Assembly: GCA_956465555.1 (NCBI GenBank)
Contig: OY101116.1
Location: 744,001 to 808,000 of the forward strand
DNA from: Nitzschia sp. pyKryTriq1
Lineage: Eukaryota > Bacillariophyta > Bacillariophyceae > Bacillariales > Bacillariaceae
Reading direction: 5' to 3'
DNA length: 64,000 nucleotides
Both the position numbers and the translations under genes were made by a program. This document shows, in pieces, positions 49,421-60,405 of this stretch. The notes under the pieces were generated by a model that saw only the letters and a program-made list of their open reading frames with translations, was not told the origin of the DNA and made no database searches. Each line of letters opens with the position of its first letter. Position 1 is the stretch's first letter.

Positions 49421-50725
49421 CTTGTATTGTCGTTGGTTTTCAATGTCCAAGCGGGATATCCACCGCTTGAACTGACAGAAAATCTTTTGCGTACTCCTTG
49501 TCAATGACTTGACTTCAAGTCTACTATACTACTGTACCTTACAGTACCGGTATGGTCGATGTCGTGGTTGCCCGATCTCCGATCTACTCGTACTGTACCG
49601 GTATATCTAAGGCAGGATGAAGCTGATGGATGCGTGAGTCGTATCAAAGAGGATGTCAGCAGTTTTGTTGATTTGTTGTTCATAGTTATTGTTGATGAAG
49701 CGTGTGATGTCAGTGGTCTGTACGCCTGTCATGTCAGATGCAATGAAACGTCAGGCCTTCGGCGGCGCTCTTTTCATTCTTTGCATGCGTGCAACTACGC
49801 GTATGTAACGGTACGAGTACGGTACCAGGTACCAGGTACCGGTGGAGCGGAGCGAGGGAGGCGGGCCGACAAATATATCTGTACCAGGTATGCCTACCCC
49901 GGTACTAAAGCACCGTACCAGGTACGGTACCCGCCGGGGTCTACCCAGACACCCCACACGACCGGGGTAGGTCCCCACTCTACCAGGTACCTGGTACCAG
50001 GTACAGTACTGTACGTTCGATACCTACCGGTCCTGGATATTCTGCAGGTTCGCCCTTTTCTCTACTGTAAACATTAATTACACAATAATTTACTTGCTTG
50101 TGTCTTATGTTTTCGCCAAAACACAGACTTGGGGGCTTGCTGTTAGACTAACAATATCAATATTGCTGTGCAGTCTTTGCTCGTTTGAAAACACGTGAGG
50201 GCATATAATCTGATGTTTCTCAAAGAAGCAGGTTCTGCCCCATTATATATGAATAGTGGATGCCCAACCCGTTTCACCAGCACACTCTCGATGACAAGCG
50301 TGCGTGGTCGGTGTACAGGTACTGCGAGTACACAGGTCCCACTGAATGACGGACTGTACCAGGGGGCTACATAGCATTTAATGGCAAGCATAGTCGTGTG
50401 TGGCGGCTACCGGTACTTGCACTGTACGAGTACCAGGTAGACCACGTACATGCGAGCATCATACCGTCAGCGTCGATGGAGCAAGAAAACGACCCGGTGT
50501 GCTCGCCGGATTACATATTATCATGCTCCGTCCTCTCCTTCCAGCTCCCAGCTATTGTACTGCCGGTAGCTCAGGCAGTTGAAAATTGAAAAGCAGCAAG
50601 CAGCCCTTGCTTATTGCACATCGGGTGAACAGTGAACGAGCTGAGCATCGACGAAACAGTGCATATAATAAAATAGAAGGCTGCCATATCCCTACACAGC
50701 ACCAACCTATCCGTTTCTTTCTGTC
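49421..50725. promoter_or_regulatory. Divergent promoter region with the densest GTAC palindrome cluster
   Basis: 1305 nt between CDP-DAG synthase (minus) and the C-x2-C protein (plus). TACCGGTA elements lie at about 49545, 49595 and 49838. A run at 49880-50015 has repeated GGTACC/CCAGGTAC units, including the perfect 16-bp palindrome TACCAGGTACCTGGTA at 49981-49996. A CCCCGG...CCGGGG inverted pair lies around 49907-49940. A plus-strand frame at 49559-50077 is made largely of these repeats and is rejected. Confidence 0.6.
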
Positions 50726-53374
50726 ATGTCTGACAAAGAAAAAAGTGAATCGTCTGCCGTGTCAGATTCGTCGCCACTGGATCTTTTGGTCACCGCGGCA
50801 AATGCGAAGTCCAAAGAATCTGCAAGCATGAATGAAGAAGGGTCTTATCAAGGTAGGTTCTTTCAATGCTCCCAAGACGCACTGCCGTGTTTTTCTGCTC
50901 CAAAACAAACTAAGCAATACTGCGCCGTCTCTTGAATTGCAGAAGCCCTTGAGAGAGCGACGGCAGCACACGCACGTGAACAACAACAGCGGGCATATGG
51001 CGAAGCGGAGTGGAGGGAAGCTATGCATCGTGACAGCCTCCAGCGTGAAGCATTGGAACGAAAGAGAATTGCCATCGAACGCGAATCTTTAGAGCAAGAA
51101 GCAATAGGAAGAGAACTTTTGCATCGACGCGCTGCCTTAATGGGTTACGGACGAGGAGCAGTCGGGGGTTTATTTGGATCTCAGGAGGAAGAATATTTAC
51201 GACAACTTCGTCTTGAAGCAATTGTTCAGCAACGGAGACGAGAAACTTTCGCACAGCTTGCAATCGCTCAGGAGATGGGAGGAGGCTATGATTATCATGC
51301 TGTTGCGCAAGCTCAACATTTTCGCCAGGCAGCCCTACTGCGACAGGCCCAGCAAGAACAGATGATGTTGCTGTCTGGTCGTGCTGGAGACGATCCTCCT
51401 GTGGCTGAGAGCGTGATGTCACGGTCAGTTGGTGGTGATCGGTACGACCAGGATCCTTACGAGAAGAAAGCTGAAGAACGGATACGGAAAGAGAAGTACA
51501 AGAAGCAGCAGCAACTTGCCAACCTCGGTTTTGGTCAGTTAGGAACTTCGTCTGGAGCTTCTGAAATGTCGACAGATGGCAGGGAGCGTCAGCGGCCCCA
51601 GGTATCTCCTCGCTCCATGAGTACGCAACACCCTACTTCAAAGGCAAAAGAAAGCAAAAAAACACCACGCTCGAAAAAGGCAGCAGCACTCAAACCACAA
51701 ACAATATCTCGGGATAGTGATTTAAAGGTCACCATTGTATCATGCCCTGCTCGCGGTATGCCATCGGATCACGATGCCTTCTCGGCACATTTCAAGATTC
51801 CTGATGATATCAAGCATGGAACCGACCTTGTTTGCTCATACTATGGATGTCGCAACGCTGGCGCACAGGTAGGAATGCTATTTTCGTTTGCCATCTTGCC
51901 TCCTGAATCACGCAAATTTCTCACACCCATATCTATCAAAAATAATGTTTAGTTTCGGTTCTGTACCACTTGTAACATGCCCGTGTCGAGGTGGAATTTC
52001 ACCAAGCTTCACCGACACGAAGGAGGAGCAGCATCGTTGGTCTCTGCTGCTACCGATAGTGACAAGGGAAGCAATGCGATAGCGAAGCCAGAGAAAGTCG
52101 CACCCAGTACAAAAGGTGCAAAGTACACAATCACTGCCGCAGTGATATTAGCCAAGCTAGTTGAGAAGGGCGCGAAAGAGGTTCGAGTCGACCATGGAGG
52201 ACAGAAAGCACCGCAGTTGAAAAAGAGCGGCAAGGCGCAGCTGCCCCTTAACTCAAAAGATAACAAGAAGCTTGTTGAGGCGAGGCGTGATCAGTGGGAA
52301 GAACTCCTGGTGTTGCGACCGAGATCGGAAGAATCGATTGTAGATTGGGTTCAGCAAGTGCTAGCCATCAGTGATGTTGACTCTAGTCTTGATCATGACC
52401 AACCTTCGGAACCCTCTGAAGTCGTACAGGTTGCACAAAATACTTTGGGTATCAAACGCAAGCAACAAGATATCGAAAAGACAGTGGAGGCAAAAAACTC
52501 GGCTGATACGCATGAAACGCTTTCCAAACCAGGTCCAAAACCGGCTACCGACGTTAAGAAGGAACAGATAGACCAGTCTGCGGAATCTGTTGAAGTGCAA
52601 TTGGAGGGGAGCGCGAGTGAAGTGGCCGAAAAGCCGGCAAACAACAATGTTCATAAAGAGATGGAAAAGTCTGCGAAATCCGGTGATGTACTTATGGGGG
52701 AGGCGAGTGAATCAATTGAGAGGCCCACTGATGTCAGCGCAAATGATTGTCCTGGGGACGACAAGGCTGCTCCCAGCAAGGACTACATGATCGTAGACGA
52801 GGAAAAGTCGGCCTCAGTATCCGTAGTCCAAATTGGCAGCTCGGAGAGGAAAGAAGCTCCTGATGTGACACCAGAAGCTGAAGGGAATGGAATAACTGCC
52901 AGCAATGCTGGTGGTGAGGAAGATAAGGTCGTCGTGGATGACAAGGTGGGCGCCAAATCTGGAGCCCTAGTCACAAGTTTAGGTGGGAAAGACGAAGCCT
53001 CCGACGTGACACTAGACAAGGAAGGAAATAAGAGTACTGCCAGCAGTCGTAGTGATGCCGACAAGGTTCTCATGGAAAAGGCGGGCGCCCAATCTGGAGC
53101 CCCAACCGTCAGTTCTTCAGAGGGGAAAGATACCCCCGATGAGGCGCGAGCTGCCCAAGTGAACCAGGTTTCTACTAGTAGTAAAGACGATGAGGTCGTC
53201 AAGGAGAGATCGGTCTCAGCAGAACCTGGAGCTCCAGCCGGAAGCTCAGAGGGGAAAGAAACCCCCGACGAGACATCAGGTGACCAAGGGGATGAGATGG
53301 ACTATGCAAGTGACGATGGCTCCTTTTCCAGCGAAGACCTTCGGGCCAGCAAGAAATCGAAGATATCTCAATAA
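50726..53374 (+). CDS. Large protein with C-x2-C module and degenerate C-terminal repeats
   Basis: Three exons: 50726-50852, 50943-51868 and 51953-53374, all phase-consistent, 824 aa. The N-terminus is Ser-rich. Residues 43-200 form a charged helix rich in R/E/Q (ALERKRIAIERESLEQEAIG). At about 320-360 a module spans the second splice site: LVCSYYGCRNAGAQ|FRFCTTCNMPVSRWNFTKLH, with C-x4-C and C-x2-C pairs and a terminal HRH. This module is familiar from many diatom proteins and may bind zinc; its role is unknown. The C-terminal 300 aa are acidic and contain about four degenerate 45-aa units that begin S-S-E-x-K-E/D-x-P-D. A nuclear role is plausible but unproven. Confidence 0.75.
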
Positions 53375-53988
53375 TTAACAGTTCTAGCTAGTGCTATAGT
53401 TAGGAGCAAAGCGGCATTGGCATCAAAGTGTAAGCCTGTACGCGTTGTTGAAGAACACGACACCTTTCCCTCCTCTCAGTGCAGCAGCCCTTCAGCGTGT
53501 ATTGAAAATTGTTTTTAGCCCTCGGCTGACGTGCTGTTTGCCTTGTATGCGCCGAGTAAACTGGTGGCGAGATTTAAGGTGGTGCTGACTTTCCTGCCGT
53601 GGAGTGACATTCCAACAACGCGGGACGAAAGAAGTGGTCCCACTAGTCAAAGCGTCAGCTGGCAGCGTACAGACTACCGGTATCCATACCGTATACCGGT
53701 GTGTACACGTACGGTACGTGTACCGGTACGAGTACGAAGATGTCGGCACGATGACGTCGGTGAACGGTGAAACGAATTCCGTCCGTTTTCGCCCGGCAAA
53801 CAAAGGGAAGCCCGCAAAAAATAATAAACTCAAAACCATCACATAATAATAATGCACCATCATCATTCATCGCGTACCGCCGGTATCCATCATATCTACC
53901 GCATCGCGGTGCCCCGCCACACCCATCCCCACAAGTCACAATACATCATCCACACACATAACATCAGTGCGTAGACTAGATATATTCC
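53375..53988. promoter_or_regulatory. Upstream region of the ABC-F gene
   Basis: 614 nt between tandem plus-strand genes. It contains clustered TACCGG/GTAC elements at 53677-53735 and TGACGT at 53752-53757. No gene is supported. Confidence 0.5.
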
Positions 53989-56157
53989 ATGAGAGTCCGG
54001 TGCCTCGCTCTTTCCACCGCGGTCGGTCTGGTGGTCGCCATCCTTGTTCCTTCGTCGGACGCCTTCCAACCATTGTCGGTACCGAAGGTTCCCCCTATCA
54101 GCACCTCGGCACTTTTTGGAAAGAAGAAGAAAGGCGGTGGTGGTGGCGGCGGCGGGAAACAGCAACAGCAAGAAAAGCAGTCGGTCAAGGATGCGCGCTT
54201 CGATGCCGCCACGCGTCAGTTCATGTTCACCTTGGTCGGGCTGACCAAGATTTTGCCTGACAAATCCAAAAAGATTTTGGATAATATTCATCTGAGCTTT
54301 TATCCTGGAGCGAAGATCGGGATCGTGGGTAAGTATCATACGAGTTCAATCATCAGTGTTTGGTATTGCTTATTTCTTAAAGTGATATCGTCTCTCTTGC
54401 CTCCTTCCCTGGTCAATCTCAAAAGGTTTGAATGGTAGCGGTAAATCTACTCTTTTGAAAATCATGGCTGGTGTAGAAAAGGAATACGACGGCCTCGCGC
54501 GTCCTCTTCCAGGTGCTTCGATCGGATACCTTCCTCAAGAGCCCGAATTGGAATATGAGACAGTTCAGGAGTGCATTGACGAGGCAGTTGCATCTTCGCA
54601 AGCCATCCTAGATGAATATAACGAGGTGAGCATGAAATTGGCGGATCCCGAGATTTCAGATGAAGAGATGACCGCCACCATGGAAAAGATGGAGAGGCTG
54701 GGTGATCAAATCGAGGCTGGAGATTTGTGGGAGCTGGAACGGGTTGTATCTCGCGCAATGGATTCTCTGCGTGTGCCCTCGGGGGATTCCAAGACAGCAG
54801 TGTTGAGTGGAGGAGAAAAGCGTCGAGTAGCTCTTTGTCGACTATTGCTGCAAAACCATGACATGCTGTTGCTTGATGAGCCGACAAACCATTTAGACGC
54901 GGAGTCAATTTCATGGTTGGAGCAGTTCTTGGATCAATTTAAGGGAACAGTTGTCTGTATTACGCACGACCGATACTTCCTCAACAACGTGGCGGGCTGG
55001 ATTTTGGAGCTCGATCGAGGTGCAGGAATTCCCCACGAGGGAAATTACGCAGACTTTTTGGAGGCAAAGAATAAGCGTTTGGAAGCCGAAAAGAAGCAAG
55101 AATCTGCTGCTGCCAAGGCTGTTAAGAACGAATTAGAGTGGATCCGGACCAATCCCAAGGCCCAGGGAAACAAATCCAAAGCACGGCTCAACCGTTACGA
55201 GGAATTGTTAAACGCAGCTGCGCCTTCGGAGATGCGAAACGCAGGGCAAATCTACATCCCACCGGGTCCCCGTCTTGGTGACGTTGTTATTGATGTGAAA
55301 GATCTCAGAAAATCTTTCGGGGATAGACTTCTCATCGACGACCTCACCTTTTCGCTCCCTCCGGCGGGGATCGTGGGTGTTGTAGGCCCAAATGGTAAGT
55401 ACTCGAACTTTGGTGATGGAGTCATCATCCTTTCGCAGCTCAAGATCCTCATTTTGCTCCTCAAAGGTGCTGGAAAGAGTACTCTTATCAAAATGTTGAT
55501 TGGAAAGGAGCAGCCAGATAGCGGCGAGATCAAGATCGGAGAAACTGTTAAAGCCGTGTCGGTTGGGCAAGGTAAGCATTCACTTCCATCGATAAATAAA
55601 TGCCAGCGAAGGTGCTGCCAATGACGCTTCTTGACATCGTGTCATACTTACTGGTACTTACTTGTGCAGACCGTATGGATGAGCTCAATGAGGAAAAGAC
55701 TGTGTTCGAGGAGATTTCTGAAAACCTTGACGAGATCGAGCTGGGGACTCATACGGTAAACTCTCGGGCGTATCTGTCGTGGTTCGGATTCAAGGGGCAA
55801 ATGCAGCAAGCACGAGTAGGAAATTTGAGTGGGGGAGAACGAAATCGCGCTCAGTTGGCCAAGTTGCTCAAAGCTGGCGGCAATCTAATCATTCTCGACG
55901 AGCCGTCAAACGATTTGGACGTCGAAGTCCTGCGCTCGCTGGAAGAGGGCCTCCTGGATTTTGCAGGCTGTGCAATGGTTGTTTCGCACGATCGTTACAT
56001 GCTGAATCGCATTTGTACCCATATTCTAGCTTGCGAAGGAGATTCGAAGTGGTTCTTTTTCCCGGGCAACTACGCAGAGTACGAGGCCAACCGATTGGAA
56101 CGGTTGGGCGAAACTAGCATCAAGCGCATCACTTATGCTCCTTTGGCAAATGCATAA
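53989..56157 (+). CDS. Plastid ABC-F ATPase (EttA-like)
   Basis: Four exons: 53989-54328, 54426-55394, 55467-55571 and 55670-56157, every join after the first G of a codon, 633 aa. The leader [23 protein letters not shown] is a plastid-type signal, followed by [12 protein letters not shown] and a Gln run. Two ABC cassettes follow: Walker [13 protein letters not shown] (split by intron 1), [31 protein letters not shown]; then [14 protein letters not shown] (split by intron 2), [41 protein letters not shown]. The end [20 protein letters not shown] and the SKTVFEEI-like segment match EttA. EttA gates entry of ribosomes into elongation according to ATP/ADP; here it would act on plastid ribosomes. 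There are no membrane segments. Confidence 0.93.
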
Positions 56158-56240
56158 TCGCTTTTTAAAATGCTAATTTGCTATTGTAGCAGGCCTATAG
56201 AATATCTTCGCTTTCAAAACTGTCCTGTCGCCCTTGTCTG

Positions 56241-57257
56241 TTACTGCTTGCCGGAGTTGCCGACAATGAGTTGATGCACGGAAACCGCTATCTTCTCCCT
56301 CACCATCATCATCAGTGCACTTTTCAGGACGGTATGTAGGAGCTGCCAATCACAACCTTTATAAAGTCCTCGTGCACCTTCTTCGTTATAGGAGCGTATC
56401 AGCGATCCAAGTAGGCTCTTTTCGGAAGTGACCATCAAGATGACCTTGGCTCGAATGAGAGGATATGTGGCTATAGTGGCAATAAACTTCGCAAACAAAC
56501 CCACAAAAAAGGCCTCTGGCATCGAGAGCGACGAAGACGTTCGGTGGCTTTTGGAGAGTATTTGATTTTTGGCAATGTCGAAGACTGTGTAGTTGATCGA
56601 TGGATTGCTGCACAAGAGCAGGGCTGGAGTCAGTCCTTTCCACAGGCTTGACCAACTCTCTTGCGTGGCCTCGTCAACCTCCAATGATGACCTGTCGCTC
56701 GATACAGACGATTGGTCCTTTTTCAAATAATGTTCTTCTTTCTTTTCTTCCTCGAATGGCTCGGTGACACATTCTTGAAAAATCTCAGAGGTTGTTGCTT
56801 CCGAGCTCGGCTCTTCCAATCTCATATCTTCCCAGACTTGTTCCATCGTGTAGTTGTCTTCGGTGGATTCTTCACCTTGCGTAACTTGTTTGGACGAAAT
56901 GACGTCCAATGGAAATGTGATCATGGTGTTGAGTATTGCTGCAACAGCCGATAAAATTAGGCGAGTCCCGGCATGAAGCTTGGTGTTGGGTGCGCGTCGT
57001 TTCCAGTTGGAAAAGATCCAAGAGTATAGAAAGAAGTAGCAAAAGCTAGACGATGCTGTATGCAACGTCTTGGAACGGCAGCCTTGAAAAATGGATTTTT
57101 GGCGTCCACCACTTGACCCCGCCTGCAGGTTTGTTTTCCATACTTCAATGGGATAAAAGGTCCACAAGGAAACCAAAGATCCTACTACCCCTGCAGTGGC
57201 ATCCGCAAGAGCTCGTTTCCGTCTCCGCGTCGCTTGTGCTGCTGCGGCTGGCGACAT
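56241..57257 (-). CDS. Mitochondrial carrier family protein (peroxisomal-type?)
   Basis: Single exon, 338 aa from the ATG at 57257 (an upstream in-frame TTG is ignored). It has three carrier repeats: TAGVVGSLVSLWTFYPIEVWKTNLQ (signature P-I-E-V-W-K), SAVAAILNTMITFPLDVISSKQV (P-L-D-V-I-S-S-K) and VGLFAKFIATIATYPLIRAKVIL (P-L-I-R-A-K, where the usual acidic residue is Arg). A 70-residue acidic insert (EPSSEATTSE ... DEATQESW) lies between repeats 2 and 3, before LWKGLTPALLLCSNPSINYTVFD. The F/NPSINYTVFD motif resembles the peroxisomal PMP34/PXN subgroup that carries nucleotides or cofactors. The substrate is unknown. It is convergent with the ABC-F gene (83 nt). Confidence 0.85.
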   Translation of the reverse strand: MSPAAAAQATRRRKRALADATAGVVGSLVSLWTFYPIEVWKTNLQAGSSGGRQKSIFQGCRSKTLHTASSSFCYFFLYSWIFSNWKRRAPNTKLHAGTRLILSAVAAILNTMITFPLDVISSKQVTQGEESTEDNYTMEQVWEDMRLEEPSSEATTSEIFQECVTEPFEEEKKEEHYLKKDQSSVSSDRSSLEVDEATQESWSSLWKGLTPALLLCSNPSINYTVFDIAKNQILSKSHRTSSSLSMPEAFFVGLFAKFIATIATYPLIRAKVILMVTSEKSLLGSLIRSYNEEGARGLYKGCDWQLLHTVLKSALMMMVREKIAVSVHQLIVGNSGKQ

Positions 57258-58534
57258 GATGACTTTGCTCAATCAACCGACAGCTGGCGTTCCTTTTCTG
57301 GCACGACAACTAGACTCTTGGTCTCAAGCCTCACAGCTTGCAACGCTTTTGAGTGAAAGGGGAGGTGGAAATGGCATGCGGCCTCTGCAGCAGAGTTCAT
57401 CGAAGCTTGTATTACAATGCGCCACGAGTACTCGCTCGTACGAGAGTAGTACGAGGGGGGTACTCGTAATCTGCTTCAATAAAAACCATGCTTGATGACG
57501 TGTGCGCCGCGCAATCCCCATGCCATGCCACACGACGACGGAAATTGCCGAAAATCCTGTGGTCCTCTTAGTCGGCGGCCGGCGGTGGCGGTACTTGTTA
57601 TTGTAACTTGGGTACCAGTGTTGAAATCCGTAAGTTCTCAGCAGTGGTCGACTCCTGTCTTTCCACTTGTGGTGGATTCCAGAGGAGCCTCGGAGCGCAT
57701 GTGTCCCACCCCATGGTCTCCCCTTTGTTGTTGACCAGCTCGGTTAAGTCGTTAAGCCAACCCACAGCGCATATTTGTTGATCGGACGATCTTACGTTCT
57801 GTCCACAATATAAATAATACCGGGGACATCTTGCCAATCCTGCCAATTCTGCGCCTCTGATGAATGGCGGCCAAACAGAACTAAAGTGGTGTCCCTGGCA
57901 TGGTTTTTTGTTGGTTACGGCACCATTGAAGATTGGAGTGAGATGCCTGGAAGCAAGTTGTGGTCATTGAATCATATCAATACAACAACATATTCTCATA
58001 TTCTCGTTTCGGGGGTACATAGCTACATTATGGACAACATCACCACGAATTTACAACCCCCCAGTAATAATTTACCCTCCAATTGCGACCATGTTCACTG
58101 GACCCATTCGATTCTTACATTCGAACACTTTGATTCCAAATTAACGTCAGACTGAGGTGAGACACAACATTATTTATGCAAGAGACACGACCACGACGGT
58201 ACGTACCCCTCCTACCCCCTTCTGCGCCCGCCCAGCGCCCAGACCCACGGTGTCTCTCGACACCTCGTCCCTTGTAACTTGTACCGCTGCGGTACTGTAA
58301 AGCAACGCCGCTTGTCATGTATGTCCGGCGTCCGTCTCAGCATCTGCAAGCGACAGACGCACGACGACTTTCGAACGAACGCAACAACGAACGACAACCG
58401 AACGAAACACCAACATTATTGCGTTATTGTTCGTCGTGCGTGTCAAAGCGACGATGAAGATCATCATCTATCGTCTGCCATATGCATCCATACGTCTCAC
58501 CACATCAATATACCTGTTCACGAATTTCAAAATC
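57258..58534. promoter_or_regulatory. Divergent promoter region
   Basis: About 1.28 kb between the carrier gene (minus) and the next plus-strand start. CGTACGAGAGTAGTACGAG-type GTAC repeats lie near 57438-57468, and ACGTCA at 58144-58149. Short ORFs on both strands lack domains. No gene is supported. Confidence 0.5.
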
Positions 58535-59650
58535 ATGCGTTTCACTACTGCTTCGACTTTCCTTTGCTTGGCGAACGCTGTGACGGCGTGGTGCTGGGCG
58601 CCTCTCCCGTCGCCGTCATTCCACGGCATCTCGCTTTCGAAATCGACAACAACGACGGCACCTCCGACACTGCCTGGCTGTGGGCGACCAAACATTATTT
58701 CTTTCCAGGCGATTTCAGATCGAAGAAGAATTCAATTATTTTCTTCTTCAGGGAGCAGCTCAGTCGACGCTTCTGCTTCTGGACTCTCTGATGCGGAATT
58801 CAATGTTATTTCGGGTCTGTATGAAAAGGCCCAGAATAGTGACACCTCGCTGAACCAAGTTGTCATGGAAGCCTTGCCGACCATCAACCCGCAACTCATT
58901 ATGAAACTGAGAGGTGCTGCCCAGGATACCCGCGAAGAGTTTGTAGCCATTGCTGGTGCATTAGAATCGATTCTGGATGCTCAGCTGGCACAAGCTCGAG
59001 GCACTTTGAAAGATTTTCTCAATGCCGGGGAAGTTCGAAAACTAGATTCGATGATTGGCAAGGCAGGCCGGGAAGGGAAGCTGGACGTCGCATTTTTTCA
59101 AGTATTGAATATGAACTTACAAGACGCTGCAGCTGATCAGACACCAATCCCAAACCCAGATAGTGACGAGCCAACTGCGAGTCGATTTCAAATTCTGCAG
59201 CATATCTACACTCGGTGCCAAGAAGAGATGGAGAAGACTATTCCACCCGGTGTCTCCCTCCTCAACAAATTATTGCGCACCGATGTCCCCTCGATTCGAT
59301 CTAATCAACTCAACCACTACTTATGTCCCCAACCGAACGTAATCAAGACACCGGATGGCAAGGAACTCGAACTAAAGGGACGAGAACGCATTCTGGTTTC
59401 GCACAAGGAGTTTACCGATGCTATTGCAAACGCCATCAAGCAAATCCGAACTGTGGAGCAAGCTGGGGGAGCTAATCGAGAGATGGCAGCCAATATGGTG
59501 GAATCCTGTCGACAAGTCGCTAAAGAAGCTAGAATAGTGATTGGAGAGCACTTTGGAAGAGAAAGCGACGAGTTGTTGAAATTCGAAGAATCTCTTCAAC
59601 CTGTATTCCGCCCAGAAAGTACTGATAGTCCCTACATGAAAGGCATATAA
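58535..59650 (+). CDS. Probable plastid-targeted protein of unknown function
   Basis: Single exon, 371 aa from the ATG at 58535; the frame is open from 58427 but the first ATGs give no targeting sense. The leader MRFTTASTFLCLANAVTA|WCWAPLPS resembles a signal peptide followed by an aromatic at the plastid motif. The body is mostly helical (LSDAEFNVISGLYEKAQNSD, TINPQLIMKLRGAAQDTREEFVAIAGALESIL, DFLNAGEVRKLDSMIGKAGREGKLD, and a C-terminal KEFTDAIANAIKQIRTVE). No enzymatic motif or membrane helix is visible. It is convergent with uracil phosphoribosyltransferase, 98 nt apart. Confidence 0.7.
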   Translation: MRFTTASTFLCLANAVTAWCWAPLPSPSFHGISLSKSTTTTAPPTLPGCGRPNIISFQAISDRRRIQLFSSSGSSSVDASASGLSDAEFNVISGLYEKAQNSDTSLNQVVMEALPTINPQLIMKLRGAAQDTREEFVAIAGALESILDAQLAQARGTLKDFLNAGEVRKLDSMIGKAGREGKLDVAFFQVLNMNLQDAAADQTPIPNPDSDEPTASRFQILQHIYTRCQEEMEKTIPPGVSLLNKLLRTDVPSIRSNQLNHYLCPQPNVIKTPDGKELELKGRERILVSHKEFTDAIANAIKQIRTVEQAGGANREMAANMVESCRQVAKEARIVIGEHFGRESDELLKFEESLQPVFRPESTDSPYMKGI

Positions 59651-59748
59651 TTGGTACTCAAGCGACTGTGGAGACGAAAAACAAAATAATATCAAATTTA
59701 CTGTCTACTTTCTGTGACCGCTTCACGTTTGTATGTGCATTTTGCGGT

Positions 59749-60405
59749 TTATGTGTTGAAGTATCTGTCACCGTAGTCTCCCAGCCCCGGAACGATATAC
59801 TTGTCCTCATTCAGGCACTCATCAATCGTGACGGTTACAATCTTGATTTGTGGGTATGAATCAGCCATGGCTTTCAATCCTTCGGGTGCACAGATCATGT
59901 TGGCAAAAATAATCTTGGCAGGGTCAACCTTGTGCGTGTTGATCAATGTCTCCACAGCCATCTTGGCACTACCTCCTGTTGCCAGCATGGGATCACAAAG
60001 CAAAATGTACATATTCTCTACTCCTGGTGGCATTTTGCTATAGTACAATTTCGCGATTTTGTCGGGATGACTTTCGTCGCGTTGGATCAAGATCTTGCCG
60101 ACACGCACGCCTGGTTCCACGTCTCGCACGGCTTCCAGCAAGGCATCTCCACTTCGAATGATTGACGTAGCGACGATGTTCGCCGGATCGATACTCTTGA
60201 CTCCCTTGCAGGGGCCACACGGCGTATGAATATCGACTTTTTCGCTGGGGAATTCTGCCAATGAGTCTTCCGCCAGAATCCTCATGGACCGTTTCGCATA
60301 GTGGCTGAACGTGACAGAGTCGGTCGTGGTAGCTCTCATCTTTGTGAACAAGAGCTTGTGCGCCTTGGAAGGTGAAACGACTAAGTTTGGATGGTATTCC
60401 GACAT
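59749..60405 (-). CDS. Uracil phosphoribosyltransferase
   Basis: Single exon, 218 aa, ATG at 60405. It salvages uracil with PRPP to form UMP. The PRPP loop is LLCDPMLATGGSAKMAVETL, the pattern D-P-M-L-A-T-G-G-S-A of this family. Other marks are IIRSGDALLEAVRDVEPGVRVGKILIQRDE, YSKMPPG, and a C-terminal VPGLGDYGDRYFNT, which is the uracil-binding G-D-x-G-D-R-x-F-x-T ending. Length is typical (210-225 aa). No targeting peptide is visible, so it is presumably cytosolic. A strong hairpin lies 96 nt upstream. Confidence 0.96.
   Translation of the reverse strand: MSEYHPNLVVSPSKAHKLLFTKMRATTTDSVTFSHYAKRSMRILAEDSLAEFPSEKVDIHTPCGPCKGVKSIDPANIVATSIIRSGDALLEAVRDVEPGVRVGKILIQRDESHPDKIAKLYYSKMPPGVENMYILLCDPMLATGGSAKMAVETLINTHKVDPAKIIFANMICAPEGLKAMADSYPQIKIVTVTIDECLNEDKYIVPGLGDYGDRYFNT

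Noticed and set aside
49559-50077. 172-codon plus-strand ORF
   Set aside because: More than half is translated GTACC palindrome repeat; no domain.
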